48,091 nt of DNA from positions 1 through 48,091 of the forward strand of contig CAYMSA010000006.1 in the NCBI GenBank assembly GCA_964392965.1, read 5' to 3'. The notes beneath the pieces were generated by a model. The model saw nothing but the letters and a program-made list of their open reading frames with translations. It made no database searches and was not told the origin of the DNA. Source of the stretch: CAYMSA01 sp964392965 (GTDB taxonomy: Bacteria > Actinomycetota > Coriobacteriia > Anaerosomatales > Anaerosomataceae). The first letter of the stretch is position 1, and the number at the start of each line of letters is the position of its first letter. The translations under genes and the position numbers were made by a program. Of this stretch, positions 16,024 to 25,456 are shown piece by piece.

Positions 16024-16686
16024 ATGACACCACGTCTGCCGGGGGAGAACGTCAAGGCGCGAGACCTCGTGCTGTACGGCCAGAGCGCAGTCGTCTCCGA
16101 CGCCGCACTCCTCACGCTCGCGCTGGGCAGCGGCGATGACTCCCTCGGCGAGGGGGTTCTCGGACACTACCCGATGCCCGACGGCATCTGGCGCCTGTGC
16201 GCAGATGACCTGTACTGCTTCGAGGGCGTCGGGCCGATGACGGCGGCACGCTTCCTTGCCACGGTGGAGCTCACACGGCGGGCTGCGGCCGGAGGGCGGG
16301 GCCTGAGGGCGGTCGTGTCGAGTGCGACGGACGTGGTCGACATCTGCGGCCCGCAGCTCTGGGGCCTCGACCGCGAGCACTTCTGGGCGCTCGCGCTCAA
16401 CACGAAGAACCAGCTCCTGCGGATGTTCGAGGTGTCGGTCGGCAGTCTCAACGCCTCGATCGTCCATCCGAGGGAGCTCTTCAAGGACGCGGTGCGCGCG
16501 TCCGCCGCCTCACTCGTGGTCGTCCATAACCATCCGAGCGGGGATCCCACACCGTCGGGGGCAGACATCCAACTCACGCGCCGGTTGGTGAAGGCGGGAG
16601 ACATCCTCGGCATCGACCTGCTGGATCACGTCGTCATCGGCAGCGGTGGGGAGTACGCGAGCCTGAAGGAGTCGGGACTCATGTAG
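16024..16686 (+). CDS. radC: RadC/JAB-domain DNA repair-associated protein
   Basis: The protein has 220 residues. An N-terminal helix-hairpin-helix-like region (~residues 10-80, with FEGVGPMTAARFLA) is followed by a JAB/MPN metalloprotease-fold domain. The zinc motif is complete: HNHPSGDPTPSGAD plus an upstream Glu. Despite the name, a direct DNA-repair role in bacteria is unproven. I used ATG 16024, with AGGGGG 8 bp upstream, rather than the in-frame GTG at 16000. It directly precedes the mre operon, as in many bacteria, but with its own ~180-bp spacer. Confidence 0.9.
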   Translation: MTPRLPGENVKARDLVLYGQSAVVSDAALLTLALGSGDDSLGEGVLGHYPMPDGIWRLCADDLYCFEGVGPMTAARFLATVELTRRAAAGGRGLRAVVSSATDVVDICGPQLWGLDREHFWALALNTKNQLLRMFEVSVGSLNASIVHPRELFKDAVRASAASLVVVHNHPSGDPTPSGADIQLTRRLVKAGDILGIDLLDHVVIGSGGEYASLKESGLM

Positions 16687-16750
16687 GCCGCCGACGGCAC
16701 GACAGCGCGGTTCACGAGCGTATGACGGCTGTGTTCTCCCGGGGTATGTC

Positions 16751-16759
16751 TGGTACACT
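16751..16759 (+). promoter_or_regulatory. extended -10 promoter of the mre operon (TGG-TACACT)
   Basis: TGG-TACACT at 16751-16759 is an extended -10 in the 182-bp gap before mreB. No convincing -35 hexamer is seen at the right distance. It would give a ~100-nt leader. Confidence 0.45.
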
Positions 16760-16868
16760 TCGGACGTATGTGCGCTGGCCACAGGGCCATCATGTCCTGT
16801 GCGCCGCATCCGGCCATCCTGAGCGACGTCCGGCGTACGGCCGGTGTGCCTCGAGAGGAGACGGCGAC

Positions 16869-17909
16869 TTGTCGCTTATCGATACGTTCTTCGGTTCATG
16901 GGGCGGAGACATGGCGGTGGACCTCGGCACCGCTAACACGCTCGTGTCGGTCCGCGGCAAGGGCATCGTGCTCATCGAACCGTCAGTCGTGGCAGTGGAG
17001 AGGGACACCCGTCGGGTGCTCTCGGTGGGTTCCGAGGCGAAACGTATGCTCGGCCGCACGCCGGGCAACATCGTGGCTATCAGGCCGCTCAAGGACGGCG
17101 TCATCGCTGACTTCGATGTGACCGAGGCGATGCTGCGCTACTTCATCAGCAAGACGCGCGTGAGGCGATTCCCGTGGCAGCCCAAGCCGCGGGTTGTCGT
17201 CTGCGTGCCGAGTGGCGTCACGGAGGTCGAGAAGCGCGCGGTCTTCGAGGCCACGATGCAGGCCGGCGCCCGCAGTGCGTTCCTGATCGAGGAGCCGATG
17301 GCCGCGGCGATCGGCGTGGGTCTTCCCGTGCAGGAACCCACCGGGAACATGGTGGTCGACATCGGCGGCGGCACCACTGAGGTTGCGATCATCTCGCTCG
17401 GGGGGATCGTCGTCTCCGAGTCCATCCGCATCGGCGGGGACGAGTTCGACGAGGCGATCATCGCCCACATCAAGAAGGAGTTCAACGTCCTCATCGGTGA
17501 GCGCACCGCCGAGGAGATCAAGTTCGAGATCGGCTCGGCGTACCCGCTCACAGAGGAGCTCGACGTCGAGGTCCGCGGACGCGATCTGCTCACCGGCCTT
17601 CCGAGGACGTTCCAGGTCTCATCCGAGGAGATCCGCTCGGCCCTCGAGGAACCGACGCAGGCGATCGTGGCGGCGGTCAAAGGCACACTCGAGCGCACAC
17701 CGCCCGAGCTCGCGAGCGACGTCATGGAGTACGGTATCGTGCTCACCGGCGGCGGCGCACTCCTGCGGGCGCTCGACGAACGCATCCGGGTCGAGACGGG
17801 CATGCCGGTGCACGTGTCGGAGAACGCGCTCATCAATGTGGTTCTCGGGTCCGCGCAGGCGCTCGAAGAGATCGATGTCCTCAAGAAGGTTCTGACCGTC
17901 TCGCGCTAG
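16869..17909 (+). CDS. mreB: rod shape-determining protein MreB
   Basis: This actin-like ATPase (346 residues, normal length) polymerises on the inner membrane to guide lateral peptidoglycan synthesis. Visible are phosphate-1 MAVDLGTANTLV, the GVTEVEKRAV segment, phosphate-2 VVDIGGGTTEVAIISLGG, and the adenosine motif GIVLTGGGALLRALDERI. I chose the TTG at 16869 because AGAGGAGA ends 7 bp upstream and the protein then begins MSLIDTFFGSWGGD. The open frame back to 16722 encodes nothing MreB-like. First gene of the mreB-mreC-mreD-mrdA-rodA operon. Confidence 0.96.
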   Translation: MSLIDTFFGSWGGDMAVDLGTANTLVSVRGKGIVLIEPSVVAVERDTRRVLSVGSEAKRMLGRTPGNIVAIRPLKDGVIADFDVTEAMLRYFISKTRVRRFPWQPKPRVVVCVPSGVTEVEKRAVFEATMQAGARSAFLIEEPMAAAIGVGLPVQEPTGNMVVDIGGGTTEVAIISLGGIVVSESIRIGGDEFDEAIIAHIKKEFNVLIGERTAEEIKFEIGSAYPLTEELDVEVRGRDLLTGLPRTFQVSSEEIRSALEEPTQAIVAAVKGTLERTPPELASDVMEYGIVLTGGGALLRALDERIRVETGMPVHVSENALINVVLGSAQALEEIDVLKKVLTVSR

Positions 17910-17924
17910 CATCGGAGGCGTGTC

Positions 17925-18782
17925 ATGCGTGTCGGGCAACCTGAGCCCAAGCGTGGGAACCCCACGCTCCTCATCGTACTCATCGTGCTGTCGCTCGTGT
18001 CGCTCACCCTCTACTTCAGGGAGAGCGACACAGGCGTCCTTCATGGCGCCCGTCGGGTCGCCCTCGCGCTGGCGGCCCCCGTCCAGAGCGCGGGCACTGC
18101 GGTCACTTCACCTATACGGGCTGCAGGCGACTTCTTCGAGGGACTCGGTGTGTCCCGGGATCGCCTCCAGGCGCTCGAGGCGCAGAACGAGGAGCTCCGG
18201 GCGCGCCTCGTGGAGCTCGAGGAGGCACGCCAGGAGAACGAGCGGCTGCAGGGGCTCGTGTCCTTCGCCGACGAGAACGAGTACGCCAGCATCGGCGCCC
18301 GGGTGATCGGTAGACCGACGAGTTCGTGGGAGGGCGTGATAACCATCGATCGCGGCTCGAAAGACTTCGTGGAGCCGGGTATGCCGGTGGTGGCCGCCGG
18401 CGGGCTGGTAGGCCAGGTCGTGGAGGTGACCGCCAGCTCGGCCGTCGTCCGGCTCATCACCGATCAACAGAGCGGTGTGGCCGCGATCGTGCAGTCGAGC
18501 CGGACTCCCGGTATCGCAGTGGGGTCCGTCGAGCAGGCGCTGACGCTCGACTTCGTGGATCCGGCCACGGCCCCGGTGGTTGGTGACGTGGTTATCACGA
18601 GCGGCATCGGCGGTGTGTTCCCGAAGGGCATCGTCCTCGGCGACGTGATCGCCGTCGATGTTCGGCGCGGAGAACTCTATCCGGATGTCCGGCTCGAGTC
18701 ACGCGTGGACATCGGGTCGATCGAAGAGGTGCTGGTGCTCGTAGGCGCCGCCGTCACGGGCAGTACGGAGGCGGTCGAATGA
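17925..18782 (+). CDS. mreC: rod shape-determining protein MreC
   Basis: The protein has 285 residues. There is a short cytoplasmic N-terminus, one transmembrane helix (~14-32), a coiled coil (~residues 80-108, rich in Glu/Arg/Leu: LQALEAQNEELRARLVELEE), and the MreC beta-barrel domain (GARVIGRPTSSWEGVITIDRGS, ending near VDIGSIEEVLVLV). It sits across the membrane and couples MreB to PBP2. The start ATG follows mreB by 15 bp, and the stop overlaps mreD (ATGA), indicating translational coupling. Confidence 0.94.
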   Translation: MRVGQPEPKRGNPTLLIVLIVLSLVSLTLYFRESDTGVLHGARRVALALAAPVQSAGTAVTSPIRAAGDFFEGLGVSRDRLQALEAQNEELRARLVELEEARQENERLQGLVSFADENEYASIGARVIGRPTSSWEGVITIDRGSKDFVEPGMPVVAAGGLVGQVVEVTASSAVVRLITDQQSGVAAIVQSSRTPGIAVGSVEQALTLDFVDPATAPVVGDVVITSGIGGVFPKGIVLGDVIAVDVRRGELYPDVRLESRVDIGSIEEVLVLVGAAVTGSTEAVE

Positions 18783-19294
18783 GCTCGCGATTCGGCCCGG
18801 CCGCGCTCGCGCTCCTCGGAGCGTTCGTCGTGCAGCTTATGTTCGCCCCGCACATAGCGGTCTTCGGGGTCGTCCCCAACTTGCCGCTGCTCGTGGTCAT
18901 CACCCTGGCGTTCCTCCAGGGGGCCTCGGCCGGCGCGACAGCGGGCTTCGTCGCCGGGCTCCTGCTCGACCTGATCGGCACGGGGCCCGTCGGAGCGTGG
19001 GCGTTCGTACTCACCCTCGTGGGATACGGTGCCGGCCTGCTGCGGTCGAGTCTCTTCGCCGAGGGATGGCATGCGCCTGCGGTCATCGCGTTCGTTGCCG
19101 CACTCATCGGCGATACGCTCTACCTGGTCCTTCTGACGGTCCTCGGCGTGGGCCCCTCATTCGGGCAGGCGCTCCTGACGGTCGTGATTCCCCGCGCGTT
19201 GTATAATGCCGTCCTACTGGTGCTCGCTTACCCGTGGCTCGCGCGCCTTCTGCGCTCCGACCGGTCGGTCAGGTCGTTCCGGCGCGTCGCCTGA
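18779..19294 (+). CDS. mreD: rod shape-determining protein MreD
   Basis: This hydrophobic 171-residue membrane protein has about five transmembrane helices, including the PNLPLLVVITLAFLQG and GFVAGLLLDLIG segments typical of MreD. It is a component of the elongasome with MreC, RodA and PBP2. Its ATG overlaps the mreC stop by 4 bp; mrdA follows after 40 bp. Confidence 0.9.
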   Translation: MSSRFGPAALALLGAFVVQLMFAPHIAVFGVVPNLPLLVVITLAFLQGASAGATAGFVAGLLLDLIGTGPVGAWAFVLTLVGYGAGLLRSSLFAEGWHAPAVIAFVAALIGDTLYLVLLTVLGVGPSFGQALLTVVIPRALYNAVLLVLAYPWLARLLRSDRSVRSFRRVA

Positions 19295-19334
19295 TCCGTC
19301 ACCCCGAGAGTCCCTTCTGGAGTCGTCTGCATAG

Positions 19335-21257
19335 ATGTCGGACTTCCGTCAGCACATGAAATCCCGGTTCGCGGTCATCGCAGTGCTCGTCATTGCGGTG
19401 CTCTCGGCTTTGCTCGTGCGCCTCTGGGTCCTGCAGGTGCTCAACGGGGAGGCCTACGCGCAGCGCGCCGATAACAACCGTGTCCGCGAGATCTCACTCG
19501 CGGCGCCACGCGGAAGCATCTACGACCGCAACGGCGTCCCGCTCGTCATCAACCGCTCGTCACTCTCGATCACCGTCGACCCGTCGGCCGAGGAGGTCGC
19601 GCCGCTCCTCGCACGCCAGCGCAACGACGACGACTCCGACGATCCCACCACGCGGGAACTCGCGGAGCTCTTCGGCGAGCTGGCCGCCATGGTCGGCAGG
19701 ACTCCCGAGGAGATCTTCAGTGACGTGGCTGATGTCCGGCTCGAGGCGCTCAGGCCGCGTGTTGTCGCAAGTGACATCACGATGGAGGTCGCGGCGCAGT
19801 TACTCGAGCGCCAGACCGACTTCCCGTGGGCCAGGGTCGAGGAAATCGCGGTTCGCGAGTACCCGCAGGGCACGCTCGCGGCGCACGTCCTCGGCTATAC
19901 GGGGACCATATCGGAGAGTCAGTACGAGAACCAGGACGAGTACGCCGGGTACGAGATTGGCGATGTCGTCGGCAAGTCAGGCATCGAGCTCCAGTATGAG
20001 AGCGTGCTGCAGGGCGACAAGGGCTGGCGACGCATCGAGGTGAACGCGAGCGGCGTGCCGCAACGCGTTGTGAGCGAGGAGGCCGCGCGCGCGGGCAACG
20101 ACATCACGCTCACGCTCGACATCGAGGTGCAGCGTGTGGCCGAGCAGCAGCTGCAGGCGGCTCTTGCCGAGGCGCACAGCCAGGGTTATCGCGACGCGGT
20201 CGCGGGAGCGGCGGTCGCGGTGGACATCGAGACCGGCGAGGTCCTTGCGATGGCGAGCGCGCCCACGTACGACCCCGCGGAGTTCCTCGGCGGCATCAGC
20301 ACGCAGGCGTGGGAGGCGCTCACGGACGAAGCGAGCGAGTATCCGCTCAACAACCGGGCCGTCATGGCCGCCTATCCGCCGGCGTCGACCTTCAAGGTCA
20401 TCACGGGGCTCGCGGGCCTCGAGTCGGGTGCGGTGGCCGCGAACCAGACGTTCGTGTGCAACGGGCGTTGGACCGAGATGGGCAAGCAGTGGCCCAAGTG
20501 GTGCTGGGACCATTCGGGACACGGCACGGAGGGCCTCGTGAGCGGCATGGCGCAGTCGTGCGACGTCGTCTTCTATGAGATCGGCTACCTGCTCTACCAG
20601 CGCAATCAGGAGGAGCTGCAGGCCGAGGCGAGGGCGTTCGGGCTCGGCTCGAAGACCGGCGTCGATCTTCCGGGAGAGGTGTCGGGCCGGGTGCCTGACG
20701 CGCAGTGGAAGGCCGAGTACAACCGCAACTACCCCGAGTACCAGCGTTGGCTCCCGGGCGACACCGTGAACATGGCCATCGGGCAGGGCGACATGCTCGC
20801 CACTCCGCTCCAGATGGCGCTCGTCTACGCGGGCATCGCCAACGACGGCGTCGTGATGACGCCGTACCTGCTGCAGTCCGTTCTCGACAGCGAGGGAGCG
20901 CCGGTGCGCAGCACCGAAGCGACGATGCTGGCCGAGACAGGTGTCTCGAGTTCGGCGCTCGACGTGATCCGCGCAGGGCTTATTGCTGCCACGGAGTCCG
21001 GGACCGCCAAGGGCGCGTTCAGGGGTTTCGGCGTGACCGTGGCCGGCAAGACGGGTACGGCCGAGGTGAAAGGCAAGGACGACTACGCGTGGTTCTGCGG
21101 GTATGCGCCTGCCGATGAGCCGCGGTACGCGGTGGCGGTCATCGTTGAGCAGGGCGGCCACGGCGGTTCGATCGCCGCGCCCGCCGGCAGGAACATACTG
21201 GCAGCCCTTCTCGATCAGGAGCTCGCCACGGTCCACACGACGGACGTCTCACGATGA
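19335..21257 (+). CDS. mrdA: penicillin-binding protein 2, elongasome transpeptidase
   Basis: This class B PBP has 640 residues. The N-terminal membrane anchor (~13-33) is followed by a pedestal/dimerisation domain opening with APRGSIYDRNGVPL, then the transpeptidase domain. Active-site motifs are S351-x-x-K354 (PPASTFKVITG), the SxN-type box as SCD (AQSCDVVFYEIG), and K572-T-G (AGKTGTAEV). The Asp in place of Asn in the second motif is common in PBP2 types. It cross-links new peptidoglycan during elongation together with RodA, whose gene overlaps it by 4 bp. Confidence 0.95.
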   Translation: MSDFRQHMKSRFAVIAVLVIAVLSALLVRLWVLQVLNGEAYAQRADNNRVREISLAAPRGSIYDRNGVPLVINRSSLSITVDPSAEEVAPLLARQRNDDDSDDPTTRELAELFGELAAMVGRTPEEIFSDVADVRLEALRPRVVASDITMEVAAQLLERQTDFPWARVEEIAVREYPQGTLAAHVLGYTGTISESQYENQDEYAGYEIGDVVGKSGIELQYESVLQGDKGWRRIEVNASGVPQRVVSEEAARAGNDITLTLDIEVQRVAEQQLQAALAEAHSQGYRDAVAGAAVAVDIETGEVLAMASAPTYDPAEFLGGISTQAWEALTDEASEYPLNNRAVMAAYPPASTFKVITGLAGLESGAVAANQTFVCNGRWTEMGKQWPKWCWDHSGHGTEGLVSGMAQSCDVVFYEIGYLLYQRNQEELQAEARAFGLGSKTGVDLPGEVSGRVPDAQWKAEYNRNYPEYQRWLPGDTVNMAIGQGDMLATPLQMALVYAGIANDGVVMTPYLLQSVLDSEGAPVRSTEATMLAETGVSSSALDVIRAGLIAATESGTAKGAFRGFGVTVAGKTGTAEVKGKDDYAWFCGYAPADEPRYAVAVIVEQGGHGGSIAAPAGRNILAALLDQELATVHTTDVSR

Positions 21258-22375
21258 GGCCGGTCGACAAGTCCCGGACGGGGCGGCTGCTCACCGCGAT
21301 CAACGTCCCGCTCGTGGTGGCGACCCTGTTGCTGACCGCCTACGGGACACTCATCGTCTCCTCGGCCACCGTGGCCACGAGCACGATGATGCGCCATCTC
21401 CTCGGCATCGGCGTGGGCCTCGTCGTGATGGTGATCCTGTGGGCGATCGACTACCGTCGTTACTCCGGTTGGATCGGCGTCCTCGGAGTGCTCTGTGCCG
21501 TGCTCATCATCAGTCCGCTCATCCCCGGCGTGGGTGTGGAGCAGAAGGGCGCCCGGTCGTGGGTGCAGTTCCTGGGTGTGCAGGTGGGCCAGCCTTCCGA
21601 GCCCGCCAAGCTGCTCTTCATCGTCGTCCTCGCATGGGTGATGTCGACCTTCAAGGGGCGTATCGAGACGCTTCCGCAGGTGTTCAAGGTGGCAGCCGTA
21701 GTCGTGGGCGCGGTCGCGCTCATGCTGCTGCAGCCGGACCTCGGCACGAGCTTGGTGTTCATCGCCACCGCCCTCGTCATGGCGGTCGCCGCTGGCATGA
21801 AGGGCAGGTACTTCATCGCTATCGGCCTGCTGGCCGCCCTCGGTGTCTTCGCGATCGTGCAGTTGGATCTGCTCGATGAGTATCAGATGGACCGGCTGAC
21901 GGTCTTCATCGATCCCGAGGCGGACACCACCGGGGCGGGCTACAACCTGCGGCAGTCGACGATCGCCATCGGCTCGGGGGGCATCACCGGCAAGGGGCTC
22001 GGGGCCGGCACGCAGTCGAACCTCAACTTCCTGCCCGAGCGTCACACGGACTTCATCTTCGCGGTGCTCGGAGAAGAACTCGGCTTCATGGGCGGCCTGG
22101 TGCTGCTCGCGTGCTATCTCGCCCTGCTGCTGGTGGCGCTTGCCATCGCCACGTCGTCGCGCGACCTGTTCGGGTCGCTCATCGCGATCGGCGTACTCGG
22201 GATGTGGTTGTTCCAGATACTCGAGAATATGGGCATGACCATAGGTATCATGCCGATCACGGGGATACCGCTGCCGTTCATGAGCTTCGGGAGCTCCTCG
22301 ATGGTGACGAATCTTGGCGCGGTGGGCCTGTTGCTCTCGGTGTGGGCGCGCCGGTACGGATCGCAAGCAGCGTAA
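21254..22375 (+). CDS. rodA: RodA, SEDS-family peptidoglycan glycosyltransferase
   Basis: The protein has 373 residues with about ten transmembrane helices. It polymerises lipid II as part of the elongasome, paired with PBP2. SEDS signatures are visible: GARSWVQFLGVQVGQPSEPAKLLFI, QPDLGTSLVF, the extracellular loop region carrying ERHTDFIFAVLGEELGF, and the C-terminal TGIPLPFMSFGSSSM. The ATG overlaps the mrdA stop. Confidence 0.96.
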   Translation: MRPVDKSRTGRLLTAINVPLVVATLLLTAYGTLIVSSATVATSTMMRHLLGIGVGLVVMVILWAIDYRRYSGWIGVLGVLCAVLIISPLIPGVGVEQKGARSWVQFLGVQVGQPSEPAKLLFIVVLAWVMSTFKGRIETLPQVFKVAAVVVGAVALMLLQPDLGTSLVFIATALVMAVAAGMKGRYFIAIGLLAALGVFAIVQLDLLDEYQMDRLTVFIDPEADTTGAGYNLRQSTIAIGSGGITGKGLGAGTQSNLNFLPERHTDFIFAVLGEELGFMGGLVLLACYLALLLVALAIATSSRDLFGSLIAIGVLGMWLFQILENMGMTIGIMPITGIPLPFMSFGSSSMVTNLGAVGLLLSVWARRYGSQAA

Positions 22376-22386
22376 GGAGGGGACCG

Positions 22387-23445
22387 ATGGCTATAGCAGG
22401 GATTCCGCTCGACGTGCGTGAGTTGATGCAGACCGGGGCCCGGTACACCGAGGAACGTGACCGGCCGACACGTGTCGCAGTGATCGTCGAACTCGACGCC
22501 GCCGACGCGCTCATCGACGCGGCCCGAGAGGCGCTGCGCCCGGCGACGGCGAACGCGAGTCTGCAGGTCGACGTGGCCGAGGTCGGGCGGCCGTACGCCG
22601 TCGCCTCGGACATCGATGTGGTGATCGCACTGGCCGGCTCCTGCGGGCGGCCGCTGCGCGACGCGGTCGGCTCGGTGCGTGCATCGCACGTCCCGTGCGT
22701 GGTCCTGGCGCTCGGCGAGGAGGCCGATCGTTTGCGTGTCGCCGATGCGCTCCATCACCCCGGCGAGGACGTGCTCATGGACACCGATCCCGAGCGTCTC
22801 ATCGGCAGACTGGGCACGTGGATGAGCGATCATCTCGCGGCGCTGCGTCTGGCGCTTGCGCGCAACTTCGCGTTCATGCGGCGTGCGGTGGCCGAGGAGA
22901 TCGTCAAGACGACGTCGATCCAGAACGCCATGGTGGGCGTCATCGCGATCGTCCCTGGTGCCGACATGCCGATCATGACCGCCAATCAGGCGAAGATGCT
23001 GCTGCAGATCGCGGCGGTCTACGGTCAGCCGCTCGGCGTGGACCGGGTGAAGGAGCTCGCGGCCGTCGTGGGGGGCGGTTTCCTCCTGCGGGCGGTCGCC
23101 CGGCAGGCACTCGTCGCGGTGCCGGTGCTCGGTTGGGCCGTCAAGGGCGGCATCGGCTACACGGGAACCTACGCGATGGGCCACACGGCAATCGGCTATT
23201 TCGAAGAGGATGCGGACATCGGCAGGGTGACCGCGCGCCTGCGCGAGCTGGCGCAATCCGCGGCCGAGAAGGTGCCGCGCAAAGGCGCTTCGTCTCGCCG
23301 TATCCGTGCGGTGCGCCGGGGTTTCTCCGCTGCCGGGCGCTCCGATCGCCGGACGTCGTCCAGTGTCGCAGAGCCGTCGGGCCGCGAGACGTCCACCGCA
23401 ACCGATGCCCCGATCGCGCTTCCGCCCGCGCCGGACGGAGAGTGA
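22387..23445 (+). CDS. DUF697-family membrane protein of unknown function
   Basis: The protein has 352 residues. The N-terminal part (~25-150) looks like a Rossmann-type alpha/beta domain with no obvious nucleotide loop. Residues ~175-275 are DUF697-like: a helix IQNAMVGVIAIVPGADMPIMT, the NQAKMLLQIAAVYGQPL segment, then Gly/Ala-rich hydrophobic stretches GGGFLLRAVARQALVAVPVLGWAVKGG. The C-terminal ~70 residues are Arg/Ser-rich and probably disordered. DUF697 often accompanies Era-like GTPases but no GTPase domain is fused here. Start ATG has AGGAGGGG 6 bp upstream, 11 bp after rodA, so it is probably in the rod-shape transcript. The frame is open further upstream but without support. Confidence 0.78.
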   Translation: MAIAGIPLDVRELMQTGARYTEERDRPTRVAVIVELDAADALIDAAREALRPATANASLQVDVAEVGRPYAVASDIDVVIALAGSCGRPLRDAVGSVRASHVPCVVLALGEEADRLRVADALHHPGEDVLMDTDPERLIGRLGTWMSDHLAALRLALARNFAFMRRAVAEEIVKTTSIQNAMVGVIAIVPGADMPIMTANQAKMLLQIAAVYGQPLGVDRVKELAAVVGGGFLLRAVARQALVAVPVLGWAVKGGIGYTGTYAMGHTAIGYFEEDADIGRVTARLRELAQSAAEKVPRKGASSRRIRAVRRGFSAAGRSDRRTSSSVAEPSGRETSTATDAPIALPPAPDGE

Positions 23446-23447
23446 GG

Positions 23448-25456
23448 ATGGCCCCGGGCCTCTGGGACCGCATCGAGCCGCTGCTGGCCACCATCGAGCG
23501 GCCTGCGCGCTACATCGACCGTGAGTGGAACGCCTCCGCTGACGCCGAAGCCGACTACCGCGTGGCGCTCATGTACCCCGACGCCTACGAGGTGGGCATG
23601 GCCAACCAGGCCCTGCAGATCCTCGCCGAGAGGGTGCGTGAGCACGGCGTCTGCGCGGTCGAGCGCGTCTTCGTGCCCTGGCCGGATATGGCGGCCGCCA
23701 TGCGTGAGGCGGGGGTACCGCTCTTCACGCTCGAGTCGTGTCTGCCGCTTGCCGAGGTCGATCTGCTCGGCGTGACACTGCCCTACGAGCTCACCTACAC
23801 GAACATCTGCGAGGCACTCGACCTCGCCGGTCTGCCGCTTCGCTCGGCCGAACGAGGGGAGGGGCACCCGCTCGTCATCGGCGGCGGACCCTCGGCGCAC
23901 AACCCCGAGCCCGTGGCACTGTTCTTCGACGCCATCGTCATCGGTGACGGCGAGGACGTGCTCCCGGAGATCATCGCGGCGCACCGGGCCGCCCGGGACG
24001 CGGGTGCGAGCCGCGCGGAGGTCCTCGAGGCGCTCGCGGCCATCGAGGGCGTCTACGTCCCCGGCCTCTATCAGCTCTCAGCGACCGGGGCACTCGAGCC
24101 GCGCGGCGACGCTCCGCGGCGCGTGCGCAGGCGGATCTTCCGCGACCTCGAGGCGATGCCATCGCCGCGCTGCCCCGTGGTGCCGTACGCCGACGTCGTC
24201 CACGACCGGGTGACCGTCGAGGTGCTGCGCGGTTGCTCGCGCGGCTGCCGCTTCTGCCAGGCCGGGATGATCTACCGCCCCGTCCGGGAACGTTCGGCGG
24301 ACTCGATCGTCCGCGACGCGCTCGGCGCGCTGGCGTGCACCGGCTACGAGGAGGTCTCTCTCACGTCGCTTTCCACGGCGGACCACTCGCAGCTGGAGGA
24401 CATCATGCGGCGCCTGACGCGTCGTCTGCAGGGCACGGCCGTCTCGGTGTCGGTGCCGTCGCTGCGCGTGGACTCGTTCACGCTCGGCCTCGCGCGGCTG
24501 CTCGGCGAGGGACGCAAGAGCGGTCTGACGTTCGCCCCTGAGGCAGGTTCGCAACGCCTGCGCGACGCCATCAACAAGAACATCACCGAAGACGAGCTGC
24601 TCGGCACCGTCGAGGCCGCTTTCGGAGCGGGTTGGCGCAGGATGAAGCTCTACTTCATGCTGGGGCTTCCCACCGAGACCGATGAGGACGTGGCCGCCAT
24701 CGGCGAGCTCGTCGCACGGGTGGTCAAGACGGCCCGTGAGGTCACGCCCCCGGCCGAGCGGGGAGGTGTCCGCATCGCGGTCTCGGTCTCCACGTTCGTG
24801 CCCAAAGCGCACACACCCTTCCAGTGGGACGGCCAGATCACCCGCGACGAGATCGGGCGGCGTCAGCGTCTGCTGCGCGAGCATATGCCGCGCAAGGGCG
24901 TGGACCTCTCGTGGCACGATGCCGAGACGTCGTTCCTCGAGGCGGNNNNNNNNNNNNNNNNNNNNNNNNNNNNNNNNNNNNNNNNNNNNNNNNNNNNNNN
25001 NNNNNNNNNNNNNNNNNNNNNNNNNNNNNNNNNNNNNNNNNNNNNCGCAAGGGCGTGGACCTCTCGTGGCACGATGCCGAGACGTCGTTCCTCGAGGCGG
25101 TGCTCGCCCGCGGCGACCGCTCCCTCGCGGACGCCATCGAGGCGGCATGGCGCGCGGGCGCGGCTTTCGACGCATGGACGGAGCGTTTCTCACTCGGCCG
25201 GTGGCTCGACGCGTTCGAGCGGTGCGGAATCGACGCGGCCGCGGTGGCATCTCGCCCGTTCACGGTCGGCGGGCCGCTTCCGTGGGCGCATATCGACAGC
25301 GGCATCTCGGAGGCGTTCCTGCGCCTCGAACGGGAGCGTGCCGAGCGCGGAGAGACGACCGAGGACTGCACGTTCGGCGAGTGCACGGGGTGTGGCGTCT
25401 GCACGCCCGGCGGGCCCGATATCATCGTCCAGGCCGAGGGAGGACGCCGTGGCTGA
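23448..25456 (+). CDS. TIGR03960-type B12-binding/radical SAM protein (interrupted by an N gap)
   Basis: An N-terminal cobalamin-binding-like domain (YPDAYEVGMANQALQIL, later VIGGGPSAHNPEP) is followed by a radical SAM core with the cluster motif C-SRG-C-RF-C in VEVLRGCSRGCRFCQAG. A C-terminal Cys-rich tail carries CTFGECTGCGVC. The coding frame shifts across 100 N, but the 55 bp on either side of the N run are identical. Removing one copy plus the N run (155 bp) restores one frame: 1854 bp, 617 residues. The gene is therefore almost certainly intact. ATG 23448 follows the DUF697 stop by 2 bp with GAG-rich upstream sequence. Its partner gene overlaps by 8 bp. Function is unknown; the pair is linked to ribosome and RNase genes in many genomes. 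Confidence 0.88.
24891..25100. repeat. identical 55-bp direct repeat flanking the N gap
   Basis: 24891-24945 and 25046-25100 are identical, both beginning CGCAAGGGCGTGGACC and ending CTCGAGGCGG. They encode the same RKGVDLSWHDAE segment in two frames. An exact repeat abutting both sides of a gap is the signature of overlapping contig ends, not of a biological duplication. Confidence 0.93.
24946..25045. other. assembly gap (100 N) inside the radical SAM gene
   Basis: Exactly 100 N, a nominal scaffold gap. The flanking overlap implies that no sequence is missing here. Confidence 0.97.

Noticed and set aside
19977..21236. 419-residue reverse frame opposite mrdA
   Set aside because: Same shadow effect; the forward frame has complete PBP2 motifs.
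24891..25100. Biological tandem duplication or frameshifted pseudogene in the radical SAM gene
   Set aside because: The exact repeat abuts both sides of a nominal 100-N gap, and collapsing it restores one clean frame, so it is an assembly join.
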